The notes below the pieces were generated by a model. It had not been told where the DNA came from and did not search any database. It worked only from the letters and a program-made list of their open reading frames with translations. The position numbers and the translations under genes were made by a program. Below, in pieces: positions 1-12,500 of a stretch of 64,000 nt of DNA. Numbering within the stretch: position 1 is the stretch's first letter; every line of letters starts with the position of its first letter. Source of the DNA: Labia minor (lineage: Eukaryota > Arthropoda > Insecta > Dermaptera > Spongiphoridae); contig OY720347.1 in the NCBI GenBank assembly GCA_963082975.1, forward strand, positions 44,405,155 to 44,469,154, written 5' to 3'.

Positions 1-295
1 TAAATTATAATTACAAATAAAAAAGGTAATAATAAATGAATATCAAATTAAAAGGTAAATTAAATAAAATTTATCTAAAAAACAATATCTTGATACAATC
101 TTGGATTTTTAAATTTGCCGCTACCCAATTTCATTCCAATAGTATTATGAAAAAAATATATCAAATTTCATCTGTCAATTTGAAAGCTTTTTGTAAACAT
201 TAGAAAATGTATGCTTAAATCGCTTGAAACATTAAATTAAATGACACAATTAAAATTTATTACAAATATATTTATTGCAAATTAGAAAATATATT
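1..295. other. 5' flank of the Cyp40 gene
   Basis: AT-rich DNA upstream of the first coding exon. I see no open frame, RNA gene or clear promoter motif. It presumably holds the promoter and 5' leader of the cyclophilin gene. Confidence 0.4.
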
Positions 296-3200
296 ATGGA
301 AGAGAAAAATCCTATAGTGTATTTAGATATAAAAATTGATAAAATACAAGGTATAGAGTAAATAAAGATGATTAAAAAACGACATACTTAGATTCCATCC
401 ATTTCAATTTCAGCCGGTAGAATAATTATTGAATTATACAATGATAAGGTTCCTTTAACAGTGGAAAATTTTCGAGCCTTATGTACAGGAGAAAAGGGTA
501 TAGGATCTTTAGGAAAGCCTTTGCATTACAAAGGGACTATATTTCATAAGAAAGTAAAACAATTTGGAATCCAAGGAGGAGATATTATTAATTATGATGG
601 AACTTCAGGAGAAAGTATATATGGACCCAAATTTATGAATGAAAATTATGTTATCAAAGTAAATATACATTGAATAATTCATTAATAATCATTTATTCTA
701 TTAATTACTATATGAATTTTAGCACAATCAACCTGGAATTGTATCCATGGCTCATATTGAAGGCTATTATAACCATTCACAATTTTTTATATCTCTTGAT
801 ATGAACCCACAGTTAGATCTTGAAAATGTAGCCTTTGGAAAAGTAATTAAAGGGTTAAATATTGTAAAAGAAATAAGTGCTCAGAATGATGAAGTAGTAA
901 GTCATATTCATATATCTAACTTCTAAATGAATATGCTGATACATAAACGAATCTCATTTTTTATGGTTATGCATAGATAACAGAAATATACGATTGTGGA
1001 GAAATTATGGCTGGTGCTTCTTATCAAATTGGTATGAATGATGGAACATGTGATTGCTATCCAGAATATCCAGAGGACTGGGATGAATCTATTCAAGTAA
1101 GCTTATTAGTTGCTTTGTGAAATGTTCATAAAAATTTAATTAGAATTAGAATTCTGATCAAAAATTACTTTTTTTTATTTATTTTTATGTATTTATATAA
1201 TATTTATAATGAAATTTTTTTAATATTCTGAGATTAACACTTATTCAGAGTTCAAGGACTTTATCACTAAACCAGATATATTTTATTCTGATGGAAAAAT
1301 TAAAAAAATAATTAATTAAAAAATATAAAATTTGTTAAAACAAAAAAAAAAAAAAAAATTTAAATGTCCAACCCTTTCAAAGAAACAAAATTTATTTATA
1401 ATTTTTTTTTTATAAAAAAATGCAGGAAAAACCATATTTTATTTTTTTTTATACTAAGTAATATTAATATACACTAACAAATTTAAATGTTCATTAAATT
1501 CTTAAAAATATAAGTAAAATTCGAGGGAGAATGGAAAGGGTACATGATTTCTCTCTAAACAAAAATAAATAAAAATTGTTCATTAACTAATAAATTTTAA
1601 AGTAATAAAATATGAAAACTAATTTATGTTTTTATTTCGCTCATCAGCTATGGTAATATACTTGTGGCCCAAAACAGCATATCTTCTTTCAATATAATCT
1701 TAAGCAAAAAGGTTGGACACCCCTGTTCTATAATTTTTATTATAATGATGATCATTTATTTTCCAATATCATTTACATTTAATCCATCCTCAGCAAAGTT
1801 GCTATTTTTTCTTTTATTCATAAAATGTTTTTATGGTATTTTGGACCGTCTTCACAATGTAATGTCTTTATAATTCATTTATTTTATTTAAAGAATTTAA
1901 GGTCAACAAATAAACAAATTTATACAGGAAACAGCTAAATTTCTAATTATTTTTCTATCATTTAGTTCTTTTATTATAAATTTTTCCTAACTTTGTTATA
2001 ATTTTTTCATTTCATTCTCGTAAAAAGTCAACTTGATCGTTGGTTTCTAATCGGGGTTGTAATTATGCACCCATCTCTCGTCAAAGGTGAAAATTTTATC
2101 CTTTCACAAACAAGAAATTTTATAATGATGCGTTGCTCAAAAGAAAAGTCAGAATTCTCTCACTCGACGTAAGGGCTACTAAATTAACCATGGTACAAGC
2201 TGGCTAATGAGGTTTCCCCACTCTAGGTACCTCCATATTAGAAATATAAATGCCAAATCATACACATTTATACTTCTCAATGCTCATATAAGAAACTTTA
2301 TTAAAAATTTAATTTTAAATTAAAATTAACTAGAAATTTTTTTCAAGAATTAAAACAAAAGCATTTTTAATATTTTATATTGTGTTAAATTTAATTCAAA
2401 TGTATATTTTATTCATACTTTATTGTGAAAGAAGGTTCAAAAATATATTATAAATTAATTTCACATTTTATTTTAGAATACCTATGAATAATTTTAATAC
2501 AAATTTTTAAAATTAATTAATAAATTTAGTTGAAAATTTTTATACTATCGATCAAGATTTGATTGACATTATTTTAATGAATATTAATCTTGTTTATAGG
2601 AATTAGATTTTTTCAAGATAATTAATAATATAAAAGAAGCTGGTAATTATTTATTTAATAAAGAAAATTTTAAAGAATCAATTCGAAAATATAATAAAAC
2701 ATTAAGATATATTCAAAAGTAAGTAATATATTTAACGTGTAGTTCTTGTAGATATAAATGCAATAGATATTTCAAGTGCAAAGTATTAAATAATAATAAT
2801 AATCTATAATATAAGTAAATTCAGTTTACTGGTATAATTATAAATTATGACTAAAAATATTTCTTAAATATAATTTCTTTATAGTCCTCCAGTCCAAGGT
2901 GATTTTGATAAAGAATTAATAGAAAGTACAAATAACAAATGTTTAATCAATATTTCAATCGCAAGTTTTAAGTTGAAACAATTTATGGAATGTATCGAAA
3001 TGTGCAATATGGTAATATTTTATTACGGAAATTGTTTTTCAAACTTTAGAGAATTATACTAAACGTTAATACTTTTTTATTAATATAAGTATATATATTT
3101 GTATTTTCAGGTTTTGGAAAAAGATGAAAATAGTCCAAAAGCATTATATTGGCGTGGAATGTCATTTAAAATAATTGGTGATTTTAAAAAAGCTTTATTA

Positions 3201-3329
3201 GATCTTAATCGAGTACAAATACTTGTTCCTAATAATGAAAAAGTTAAACAAGAAATTATTCAAATAATGAAAGCTGAAAAATCTTGGAAAGAAAAGGAAC
3301 GTAATATGTTTTTTAAAATGTTAAAATGA
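296..3329 (+). CDS. PPID: Cyp40-type peptidyl-prolyl isomerase with TPR domain (peptidylprolyl isomerase D)
   Basis: Seven coding exons: 296-350, 414-658, 723-896, 977-1096, 2600-2718, 2885-3011 and 3111-3329. They join in frame into 352 residues; Cyp40 is usually about 370. Residues 5-165 form the cyclophilin domain, with [18 protein letters not shown] and SQFFI. Residues 199-330 form three TPR units, the part of Cyp40 that docks on the C-terminal MEEVD of Hsp90. By family knowledge the protein is a cytosolic Hsp90 co-chaperone. Alignment by eye to cyclophilin A keeps F60 (F69 here), Q63 (Q72) and F113 (F122). Catalytic R55 becomes K64, W121 becomes Q130 and H126 becomes N135, so isomerase activity is probably weak. 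TPR1 keeps the clamp Lys and Asn (IKEAGNYLF). TPR3 reads KALYWR where human has KALYRR. Intron 4 is 1.5 kb and holds transposon debris. Confidence 0.93.
1364..1725. mobile_element. Degenerate non-autonomous hAT-like element in PPID intron 4
   Basis: The right end reads GGTTGGACACCCCTG, the reverse complement of a widespread hAT terminus. The left end at 1365-1374 retains only TGTCCAACCC of the inverse repeat. No transposase remains. The outer left bases are lost, so the boundaries are approximate. Confidence 0.45.
1990..2240 (-). pseudogene. Mariner-like transposase fragment in PPID intron 4
   Basis: The reverse complement around 2030-2100 translates to [13 protein letters not shown], resembling the catalytic-aspartate region of mariner transposases (usually DE-WV-H-Y-P). 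A stop codon follows at once and no terminal repeats are visible. This is a short decayed fragment, recognised only from that motif. Confidence 0.4.
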
Positions 3330-3369
3330 TTTATCATTTAGTAATAATTTTCTGGAAAATATCGAATGA

Positions 3370-3405
<36 letters not shown>

Positions 3406-5121
3406 ATGGATTTTTATTAATTTATTAATAATTTTAAACAAGTATATTAATATTTTTATAAATGCTTTTTAAAATTAATAGTTCTATAAAATTCTATTAT
3501 ACATGACCAATATTATAAATTAAAATTAATTTAAACAGAGAGATAAAGTCTGTAATTTTTGACTATATTATTTTATTATGTTAGATTTATTACATTTTTA
3601 AAAATAGCTATTTAACGCTAATTTAAAATGTTAATTGAAAAATAGTGGTTATTTTATTTATATAAAAGCTCTTTTTCAATAATCTTTCATTCCATTTGGA
3701 AGAATAATTTCAATTCCTTAATACACTTTGCTCAAACAATTTTAGAATCTTAAAATATTTCAAAAATATTTAAAATATACCATAAAAAGACTTTACTATG
3801 AATCAATATTCATTTTTAGTAAATATTTATTTGGTTTTGCATTTCTGATTGATTATTGAAAATCTTCATTATTTAATTCTCCAATAAGTTTAATGGATAA
3901 AACAAATACTCTATTATAAATGAATACTGCCCAACCATATATATATTTTCAAATTCCAAAGAATAATAATATTACGAAAGTGGCAAATTTTTACTCTTTG
4001 AACTAATAAGATTTATTATTTGTAATAAATCAAATATTTTTATTTAATAAGTACCATGTATTTTAATATAAATTATTATGTAAATTTTTATTTAAAAAAT
4101 AAATTGTATTAATAATTTTTGATGAATTTATTAAAGAAATATGAATGTGTATTAACTATTTATTTGGGTAAATTGAAAAATGTAACTCCAATTAAACGTG
4201 TAGTTCCGATAATAATTTTATTTTAATAAATAAGAAAATATATTAATTGAGTATTAAGTAGAAATAATATATCATATTTCTTTTGAGGAATCCTTTCAAT
4301 GTGAGATATCTTTTCTCAATAACTGTTAATTTCGTTTTTACATTTTTTGTTTATTATTTAGCCATTATTGAAAAGTCTGTGTGGTTTATGTTTTCAACTT
4401 AAAATCATCAATATGTTTAAATTATTATATTAACCAAAAAATCTCATTTCATTTATTTGTCTCAGATTTCTACTCTAAACTGAACTCTTGTCTGAATTCC
4501 GTCAATAAAATAAGAAAATAATCATTATAATAATAAATTATTTCTTTTACTACTTGTTTTTCACAATTCTACGTAATTTATATTTGTATTATATTTTATA
4601 CTAAATTTAACCAAATAAATCAATTAAAAAGAGAAATGTTTTTTAGAAATTTGTTAACAAGAAATCTAGTTAATCATTCTTTAGAAGTTATTTACTTTTA
4701 TATAGTTTTAATGTAAATTCCAATTAATGCAATAATTAATAAATAATATACATTTACTTTTCTGAATAAGGTGTTAATAGCAACCTATGTAAAAATATTT
4801 TGAAACAATGGCTAAAATAAGTTTTTCGACCGCTGAGATAGATTAAGATCACATTAATCACGACCGAAAATTTTTTATGAGTAGATAGTTTTCATATAAA
4901 TTTTAAAATTTCACTCTTACTCCTGGAAGTTAGGCAATCAAAGACACTTAAAAACTAAAAATTATTTCAAATAGTCTTAATCCAGAGATATACAGCACAA
5001 CCACAAAAATAGCCATATAATACAGATTAATTTTTCAAGTAGTTAAATTTTAGTTAATAGTAATTTATATTAATTCAATTTTTAATATTTAATGTTTAGT
5101 ATTCTATCGTACAAGTACTTC
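3330..5121. other. Intergenic, AT-rich, TA microsatellite
   Basis: 3' flank of PPID. A (TA)n tract occupies about 3374-3402, some 45 bases after the stop codon. The rest is AT-rich sequence with no open frame resembling a known protein. Confidence 0.5.
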
Positions 5122-5617
5122 TTACCGACCGACGATGGGAAAGGAAGCATTATTTTCACACCAAATTTCACATGTGGAGGTTTTTACATATCTCCACAAA
5201 TCATGCATTTGTTAACAGAAAAAAGTATTTTTAGCATGATTTTGGTCCGTCCGTCCGTCTGTCCATTGTGTGTCCGTATAGACGTGTACAGCTTAAACGG
5301 CTCAACGGATTTTGATAAAATTCGATAAATTTACTTAATGCATCAATAGAATGAATTCATCAACTTTTGGTGTATATCCGGAAACCGGAAGTGGTAGTTT
5401 ACAAAGTATAATTTTATATTCATTATCGGAAATTTTTCACCCTAAAAGGTCGTAGTAATTAATAATTGAATAATAAAACAAAAAATGAAAACCAAGATAA
5501 TATAATTTAGTCATTTTAATTCAAGTTTTAATCATGCTAAAAATACTTTAGATAAGTAAAAATCTCCACATGTGAAATTTGGTGTGAAAATAAACCTTCC
5601 CTTCCTATCGTCAGTAA
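5122..5617. mobile_element. MITE-like element with about 60-bp terminal inverted repeats (family M)
   Basis: The left end (ACCGACCGACGAT, then TTTTCACACCAAATTTCACA and TGTGGAGG) is mirrored at 5555-5617 as its reverse complement, ending CTATCGTC. The interior contains TCCGTCCGTCCGTCTGTCC and a segment ending CCGGAAACCGGAAGTGG. Related copies lie at about 43.77-44.10 kb, and a terminal scrap lies at 22.69 kb in an SSRP1 intron. There is no transposase. Open frames across it are translations of the repeat. Confidence 0.7.
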
Positions 5618-6089
5618 TACTACCAATAATAAATTATATACTCATTCATAAAATAGCATATTCAAATTCCTTTTATTTTATTTTTATTAAATTATCATTA
5701 ATTACCATTATTTTAGCAAGTAAAAGAAGGTGGAAAAAGGATTCGTTTGTTTTACCACCTGCTCGCTTAGAATTGAAATTCTATTTTAAAATTTTATTAA
5801 AATATCCAAATAATCAACAATTTATTTATTTTAAAAAGTTCTTTTATTTATTTTCAAAAAAATTAAAGTATTTATTGCATACAAATTTCCCTAGAAGATT
5901 TGGAACACAAAGATGAAATGAGCCATCAAAAAGAGAAAATTTTATTCAAACTTAAAATTAAGTATAAATACAAATAAACTTATTTCAATTTGCAATTTTA
6001 TAATTTAATATCATTGTAATCATATTTTAATTAGTATTAAATTATCATTGGATTGAGTTAATAGGTTCAATCAAAAATCAATAAAATTT

Positions 6090-6279
6090 TATCGCCCATC
6101 CAGGTAGACAATGATCAAATAAGACAACGTCAGAAAAAGGCGTATATCACATAATGACGTCAGGATCGAGTAGTGTTGAGAGACGTCTAGTCGAAGCACT
6201 CCAGTCTCGTTAGAGATTCCTTCCAGCTTCTTTCTGGACAAATCATTCCAGGACACCCCTTGCAATCAACCGATTTCAG
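6090..6279 (+). promoter_or_regulatory. Possible bestrophin promoter and non-coding first exon
   Basis: An island of higher GC in AT-rich surroundings. It contains a perfect palindromic CRE (TGACGTCA, 6155-6162) and ends with a strong donor, GATTTCAG|GTGAAA, at 6279/6280. The first bestrophin coding exon is preceded by an acceptor (TTTCCTACAG, ending 9560) three bases upstream of its ATG, so a 5' non-coding exon must exist, and this is the best candidate. It carries a 19-codon upstream frame (6154-6213). Inference from composition and splice logic; it could also be repeat-derived. Confidence 0.35.
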
Positions 6280-8268
6280 GTGAAAATAAATTTTTCATTT
6301 TAATTCATTCGAATATATGAAATGTGAAAAATCACATATTTTATCACACAATTTCTAATTTAATTTCATCAATCTGTTTTTATCTTAATACAAATTCACT
6401 GATTAGATTAAAGAGTACATTGCTCAGATTTATTCATTTGAGAAATAAAAATTGAATTTTAAAATAAAAATGCTAATATATTATAAATGAATATTTTTTA
6501 TTCATACGTAATTTAAAATATAATATTTGTGATTAAATCAGCCATTAAAATATTTTTATTTAATAAAAATTAAAAATTATGTACTAGATTAGAAAAGTGT
6601 TCATTTAATTGAAAAAATATTTTTTATCAAAATTTGTTATACTTTCAATTTATTTTTATTTTAAATAGAATAAAATATTCCTTCAAAGAATTTGATGATA
6701 TGATTTGAAAATTTTAGGATATAAAATATATAAGTATATTCTATTATAAAAAGACAAATGAGATTTTATATAAGTATATTTGGATTCGTTATGAGAATTG
6801 GCTTGAAAACAAAAATAATTAAAACTCAATAACATTATTTACTAATTATATTGAATTGTCTTATATATATTTGCCTTTACCCATATATATATATATATAC
6901 ACACAGTATATATCATATGCACATTCTCATTATTTAGAATCTGAATGTTTTACATTATAATTATCAAACTATCTAAATATCTCTGTTATCCTACTGAACC
7001 GATAAATTCTTGTTCACAGCAACCACACTCCTCCAAACATTCCTACACTGAGCTATCTCTATTCTCACTTTTATAATCAAATATAATAAATTTTAAAATA
7101 ATTTGTTTAAATTTTTATTTCGGTAATAGAGAAATGAAATCGTAGACGAATACCTTTGTTTAAACCACCAGAACGTAGAATAGACATACCTAATTGTTGA
7201 AATTTTAATATAAAAATTTTAACTATATTTTAAAGAAAATCATAATTTTGTTTTGAAAGAATGAAAAAAATGTAAATGCCTATATATTTTTAATATTAAT
7301 GAAGATCATATTATTTTAAAAATAAATCATATATAGAGAGAGTTATCTTTTCTAAAATATTATGATTTTCAAGTTCTTTTCAAAATTATTTAAAAAACAA
7401 AATTATAATATTTTTCTTCATAAAATTGCACTGTTGATTCAGAAAAAATCAAAATAATAATATTTTAATAATAATCTTAAGGTCTCCTGATATTCAAGAA
7501 ATTAAAATTCTTTCAAAATCGATAATAAAAATAATCATATGTTAATTTAAAAATGTTATCAATTTTTATTTTCAGAATTTTAAAATAATATGTTTATTTA
7601 TTAATTATTTATATAACCCTCGTAGTATTGTGAAAGTAAAAAAAATATCAAATGGGTGATTTATTCAGGTCATCAAATTGTTTAAATCATTCTTTAATTA
7701 TTAAGAATGTAGATAATAAAGTTGATACTTCCTATTTAATTATTAAATAAACAAGTATATAAGATCGACCTTCCAGAAAAGGGTCTTTATTTATTATGTA
7801 ATCAAATCTGTCACCAAGTCCTGCATGTGCAAGCTAATTGACTGTTTATTTGAACCTTGACCAGCAAATTAGTAGATGTTTTCCAATGAGAAACAAGTCA
7901 AATCGCACAGTTTTTTTTTTTTGTTTTTGTTTTTATTAAAACTTCTGGGCTTTTTTATTAAATGAAATATTTCTAAGATTAAAAATTAAATTATCCTTTA
8001 GATATATTTGTGGGTTGAACGTTTTATTATATATATACATTTTATTTTTTTTTTTTCTATAAATAACTTAATGTTAGAATTACATTATTATCTTTTTGAT
8101 ATAGCAACTTAATAAAAAATTTGAAAGAAAGATTTAAAAAAAATATAGGGCTAAATAAATTGATGATTATAGAAGGATGTAATTTATTTAGAAAACAAGA
8201 AAAACTTTGGCAGAAGCAAAATTTGTTCCTGCTAAAAAAGTGCTAGATACCCTCACTTTTCCTAAGTT
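6280..8268. other. Putative bestrophin 5' intron, AT-rich
   Basis: No gene seen. Around 6990-7070 the sequence (with CAGCAACCACACTCCTCCAA) is a weak, decayed match to the RTE-like 3' segment found elsewhere here. There are TA tracts near 6883-6900 and a poly-T stretch near 7910-7925. Confidence 0.4.
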
Positions 8269-8830
8269 TTAACTATCTCGCCAGATACTATTGTGATCAC
8301 GAAAATTTTCGATGTCGAGATTTTGATGTTTTTATACGTTTTGAAGGTCCCTGATTCATTTTCACTAAGGTGTGTGTGTGTGTATATGTATGTAGACAAG
8401 ACTACGCAAAAACGGTTTGAGCTAGAATAATGAAATTTGGTGCAAGGGCATTATTCAAAATTCGTAGTTTTCTATCAACTTTTGAGAAATGTAGCCCATA
8501 CTGACCAAGTTTTCATTTTTTTTCCTCTAAACTGACCGTAAAAATAAAGACATATGTTTGGTAGTTTTTCACATGATTAAAAATTGTATAAAACTGCTAT
8601 ATATAGAATTTCAGATTGGTTGAATCGTAGAAAGTACCAGAATTAATTTTTTAATATTGCAAATCACGCGCCAGCACGTGACGCGGTGCCATCAACAAAG
8701 AGCCCAATACGTGCTTGTTTAATAAATATTTTTTATTAATTTTAATTTATAATTTAATTAATTTAATTTAAATTAATATATCTTATTTACCCAATTCAAA
8801 TTGCGAGATAGTCGAGTGGAGACACTCCAG
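8269..8830 (+). repeat. Dispersed repeat family B, copy 1
   Basis: About 560 bases shared with 25189-25738 in the same orientation, including TACGCAAAAACGGTTTGAGC, TTTTCTATCAACTTTTGAGA, ACTGCTATATATAGAATTTC and the terminus GAGTGGAGACACTCCAG. Near the ends, ACTATCTCGC (left) is the inverse of GCGAGATAGT (right). The last bases form a short hairpin, GAGTG-GAGA-CACTC. There is no coding capacity. The family is probably a non-autonomous DNA element or Helitron-like repeat, but I cannot classify it. Confidence 0.65.
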
Positions 8831-9562
8831 ATTATTCTAATAAGTTTATTAAAATAAATTTGAGAAAAATACATTTTTGCTTTTTAATGGAGTTTTATAA
8901 AATAAATTATAATTATTAAAAAATATTTATTTTATAAATTTTAACTTAAAAACCGCAATCACTATTTACACCTCACAACTCAAGATTCTTTAACACCCTC
9001 AAAATGGACTAGAAGAGTTAAATAATTAGAATTGTTGTTTAAAGTTCTTGTTTCAACAAACAAACAAAATTTAAGATATCTAAGTTATCTCATATTATTA
9101 TGTCACTTTCAAACCAAAATAAAAGTAATACGAATTTTAATTATGCTAATTTCAAAAAATAATTATAATAACAGTAAATTTTAGTGAAATTTATAATATA
9201 ATATTCATAAATCCTTACTTGAGCCTTTTATTGAAATGTTTTTGTTTTATTAAAAAATAAACTTTATCAAATTGATTAAATGCAATTTTTTTTAACTTTG
9301 ATATAGACTATTCAATTTTTTAAATTAATTAATAATAACCAATATATAAATTAAATTAAATTTGAATTATTATAGCAAAAAATATTTATATTTTTTTAAA
9401 ATATAAATAAAAATATTTACATTTTAAAATGACAATTTTTTATAAATAATTTTATGAATTTATTATAATATGAATTAAATAGATAATATATACTATAATT
9501 TATAATAAACTTAATATAATAGAAAATTAATTCCAAGGAAAGAATTTTGGTTTCCTACAGAA

Positions 9563-12500
9563 ATGACCATTACCTACACAGCCAATGTAGCTACTTGTAC
9601 GGGATTGGGCTGTTTTTGGAAATTATTATTCAGGTAAGTTTAAATAGTTATAAAAATTTGATAATTATATTAGTTAGTATATATAAAATTGAAAGTTTAT
9701 TTGATTTTTAGATGGAAAGGTAGTATTTATAAATTATTATGGCCCAATCTTATGGTGTATTCAACATTTTATTTCACGATTAGTGCCATTTACCGATTTG
9801 GGCTTTCAGAAGAAAACAGAATGTACGTATATTGTATGTATAAATTATAAATGTGTATGTACAATTATAAATATAAGAGCAAGCCATTGAGAATGTTTCA
9901 AAATTGAAGTATAGTTGTTCCTGTCACCACTTCTGAATAATAATAATATATATTAATAATTAGAATATAAAAAAAAATTCTAAAACGTTTTTCTCGTTAC
10001 TAAAAAGAATAAAATAATTTTTCTATAAGCCTAACAAAGTCTATGATGAAAACCCTTCAGATTCTACGAAAAACGGTTAAGAACAGTTTAAGAACTAAGA
10101 ATTTAATCTTTAATTATTTTTCACTGTAATATATGTACTTGTACTTTAGTATGTAACAAATTTTGAAAGAATTATGATTGTCTTAAATGTACATATTCTC
10201 AATCAAATCAAAAACAGTTGATTATAAAAGAAATTGAATTACATATTTAATGTGATATTTACGTATATATATAAATATATTAAAGGAATTTAATAGCATA
10301 GAAATAACATAAAAAGCAAATGAAAAGTACATGCACCCAACGTTTCTCATTGAATATGATGCAATTCCATCATAGACGATGTTATGTTTATAGAAAATTA
10401 TTTTACAAATTTGTTTTTAAAATTTTTTTTAATATTTTAATTATTTAATACTTTTTAGTATAAAATACTAAAATACTAGTCAGTTTGTTTTATGAATTAT
10501 TTTATAAGATCAAAAACTAGGCACTTGTTTTTTTTATCATTGTTTTAAAAGGTAATTTTTTTGGAATATCACTTATGTTTTTACAAGTATTACAATGAAC
10601 CATACCTTCTAGGGACCCATTTAAATATCTAAAAATTTTCAGAAGCCTCGCTCAATTTAAAATTGATGGAAAATCGATTGCAATTTTCATTTTAGCGAAA
10701 GACAGAGAGACATGAAATGAAGTTGATAAGAACGTTGTAAAAATAGGATCGATTCCAGAGAATTTCCTACTATCCTAACAAATTTTTGAATCATTCAAAA
10801 AAGTAAATTAATTTTCTTTAACAAAATGACAAAATTAAACTGATAAACTAAAACATAATTTTGTAGCTTTCCCTTGAGTTGTTTTGGGGTTATTTTATTG
10901 GGTGAGTGAAAAAGTTCGTGCGGAGTTTGTGAGTAAAAGTCACGCAGTGATTAGGTAAACAAAAATCTTTATTCAATTAATGATATATTCTCCATCTTTT
11001 TCTATATTTTCCCAACGTTCTGGCAGCATACGGATGCCTCGATCATAAAAACTCGGCGGTTTAGATTCGAAGAACGAAGAGACACTGTTTTTTTAAGGTC
11101 TCCAAAAGTTTTTTCCATTTAAATAATTTTGCAATGAATGGAAATTAAATTTAAATTATCTTATAAAATATATAAATATACAATACTTATATCGAATAGC
11201 CAGAATCTTATAATATAATATAATTTTATAATATAATTATGCAATAATTGCAAATATTTGGTGTAATTTAAAAAACTTTTTAATACTCTTGAATTAGTTC
11301 TGTATAAATATTAATAAAAAAATAAAATTTAAATTATATAGAATATATATTATATATAATACTATTCTAATTATATGCTATATTTATTAATTACTAGCTG
11401 CTCAGAGCTCCTTCGTCGCTCTTCACATCTAGACGGGGGCTCCGCCCCCTGTACCCCCGAGTGGTACATAGTATTTGGTTGAAAGTAGTAAAAGGTTTTC
11501 ATCCATTTTGTTTCAATCAATGTATAACATAAAACATTCATTTCTTATTGTGTGATTATTTAAAATATATTTTAATTTAATCAGTAAATTAATTATATAT
11601 ATTTTTATTGAATATGTTATAACTATCTACTCGAAAGTTCTTGGCAGCTACAACCACATTTCTCCAAGTGTCCTTATCCTGAGCCTCTGTTCCATCTTTC
11701 TTACGTCATTCCCTGGTGTCCTCATCTTTGGCCCATAAATGCTGGGAAGAATCCTATTCTCAAATACTCTGAATCCACTCTCATCTCCTAAGATCATAGA
11801 CCATGTCTCACACTCATATAATACAACAGACAAAATAATTGTTTTATATATTTTAATTTTCATTCCCTTTTATAATAATTTTGATGAGATAAGCCTCTTT
11901 ACTGAATGATAACAGGCGTTTCCCGATTGCAACTTCGATTTAAATTCTTCTCAAATATTATTATCCTTCGTGATTAAATTCAATTTTTCTACATATTCAA
12001 ATTCTACATTTTGTATGTTAATACTGCTCCTGTTTGTTTCTAAATATATTTATTTATCATTATTCATTTCAAACCTCATCTCTTTTCCTACCTCGATTAA
12101 TTTTTCCTCGCTATCTGTAATTGCAATTGCCGAATCTCCTATTATATTTAAGTCGTCTGGGTCACCTAATATTTTACAATTGATTTCCGCATCTTACTCT
12201 TTCTTTACTACCTTCAAGATATATTTTAAGATCAAAATTTGAAAAAGTTTATCCGGATCTATTGAGTCATGCGTAGGTTTTACTAAAGTCTACAAATAAT
12301 TAGTGAACAGAGATATTGAATTCGCGGTTTTTTTAATATCTGTCATAATGAAAATATCTTAATTAATGTTGATCGATTTGGCATGAACCCGCAATGATAT
12401 CGTCTAATATTTCCTCCGCCTATAGTTATAAGTATTGTATATGTTATAATAGAGTATAATATTTCTTGATCATTTCATTTTGATATTTTAATTTCATTGC

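Noticed and set aside
1664-1873. 69-codon open frame in PPID intron 4
   Set aside because: It crosses the hAT-like terminus at 1711-1725 and is hydrophobic, low-complexity translation of intron DNA.
5572-5916. 114-codon open frame
   Set aside because: Its first part is the terminal repeat of MITE family M and the rest is AT-rich with no recognisable domain; AT-rich DNA yields such frames by chance.
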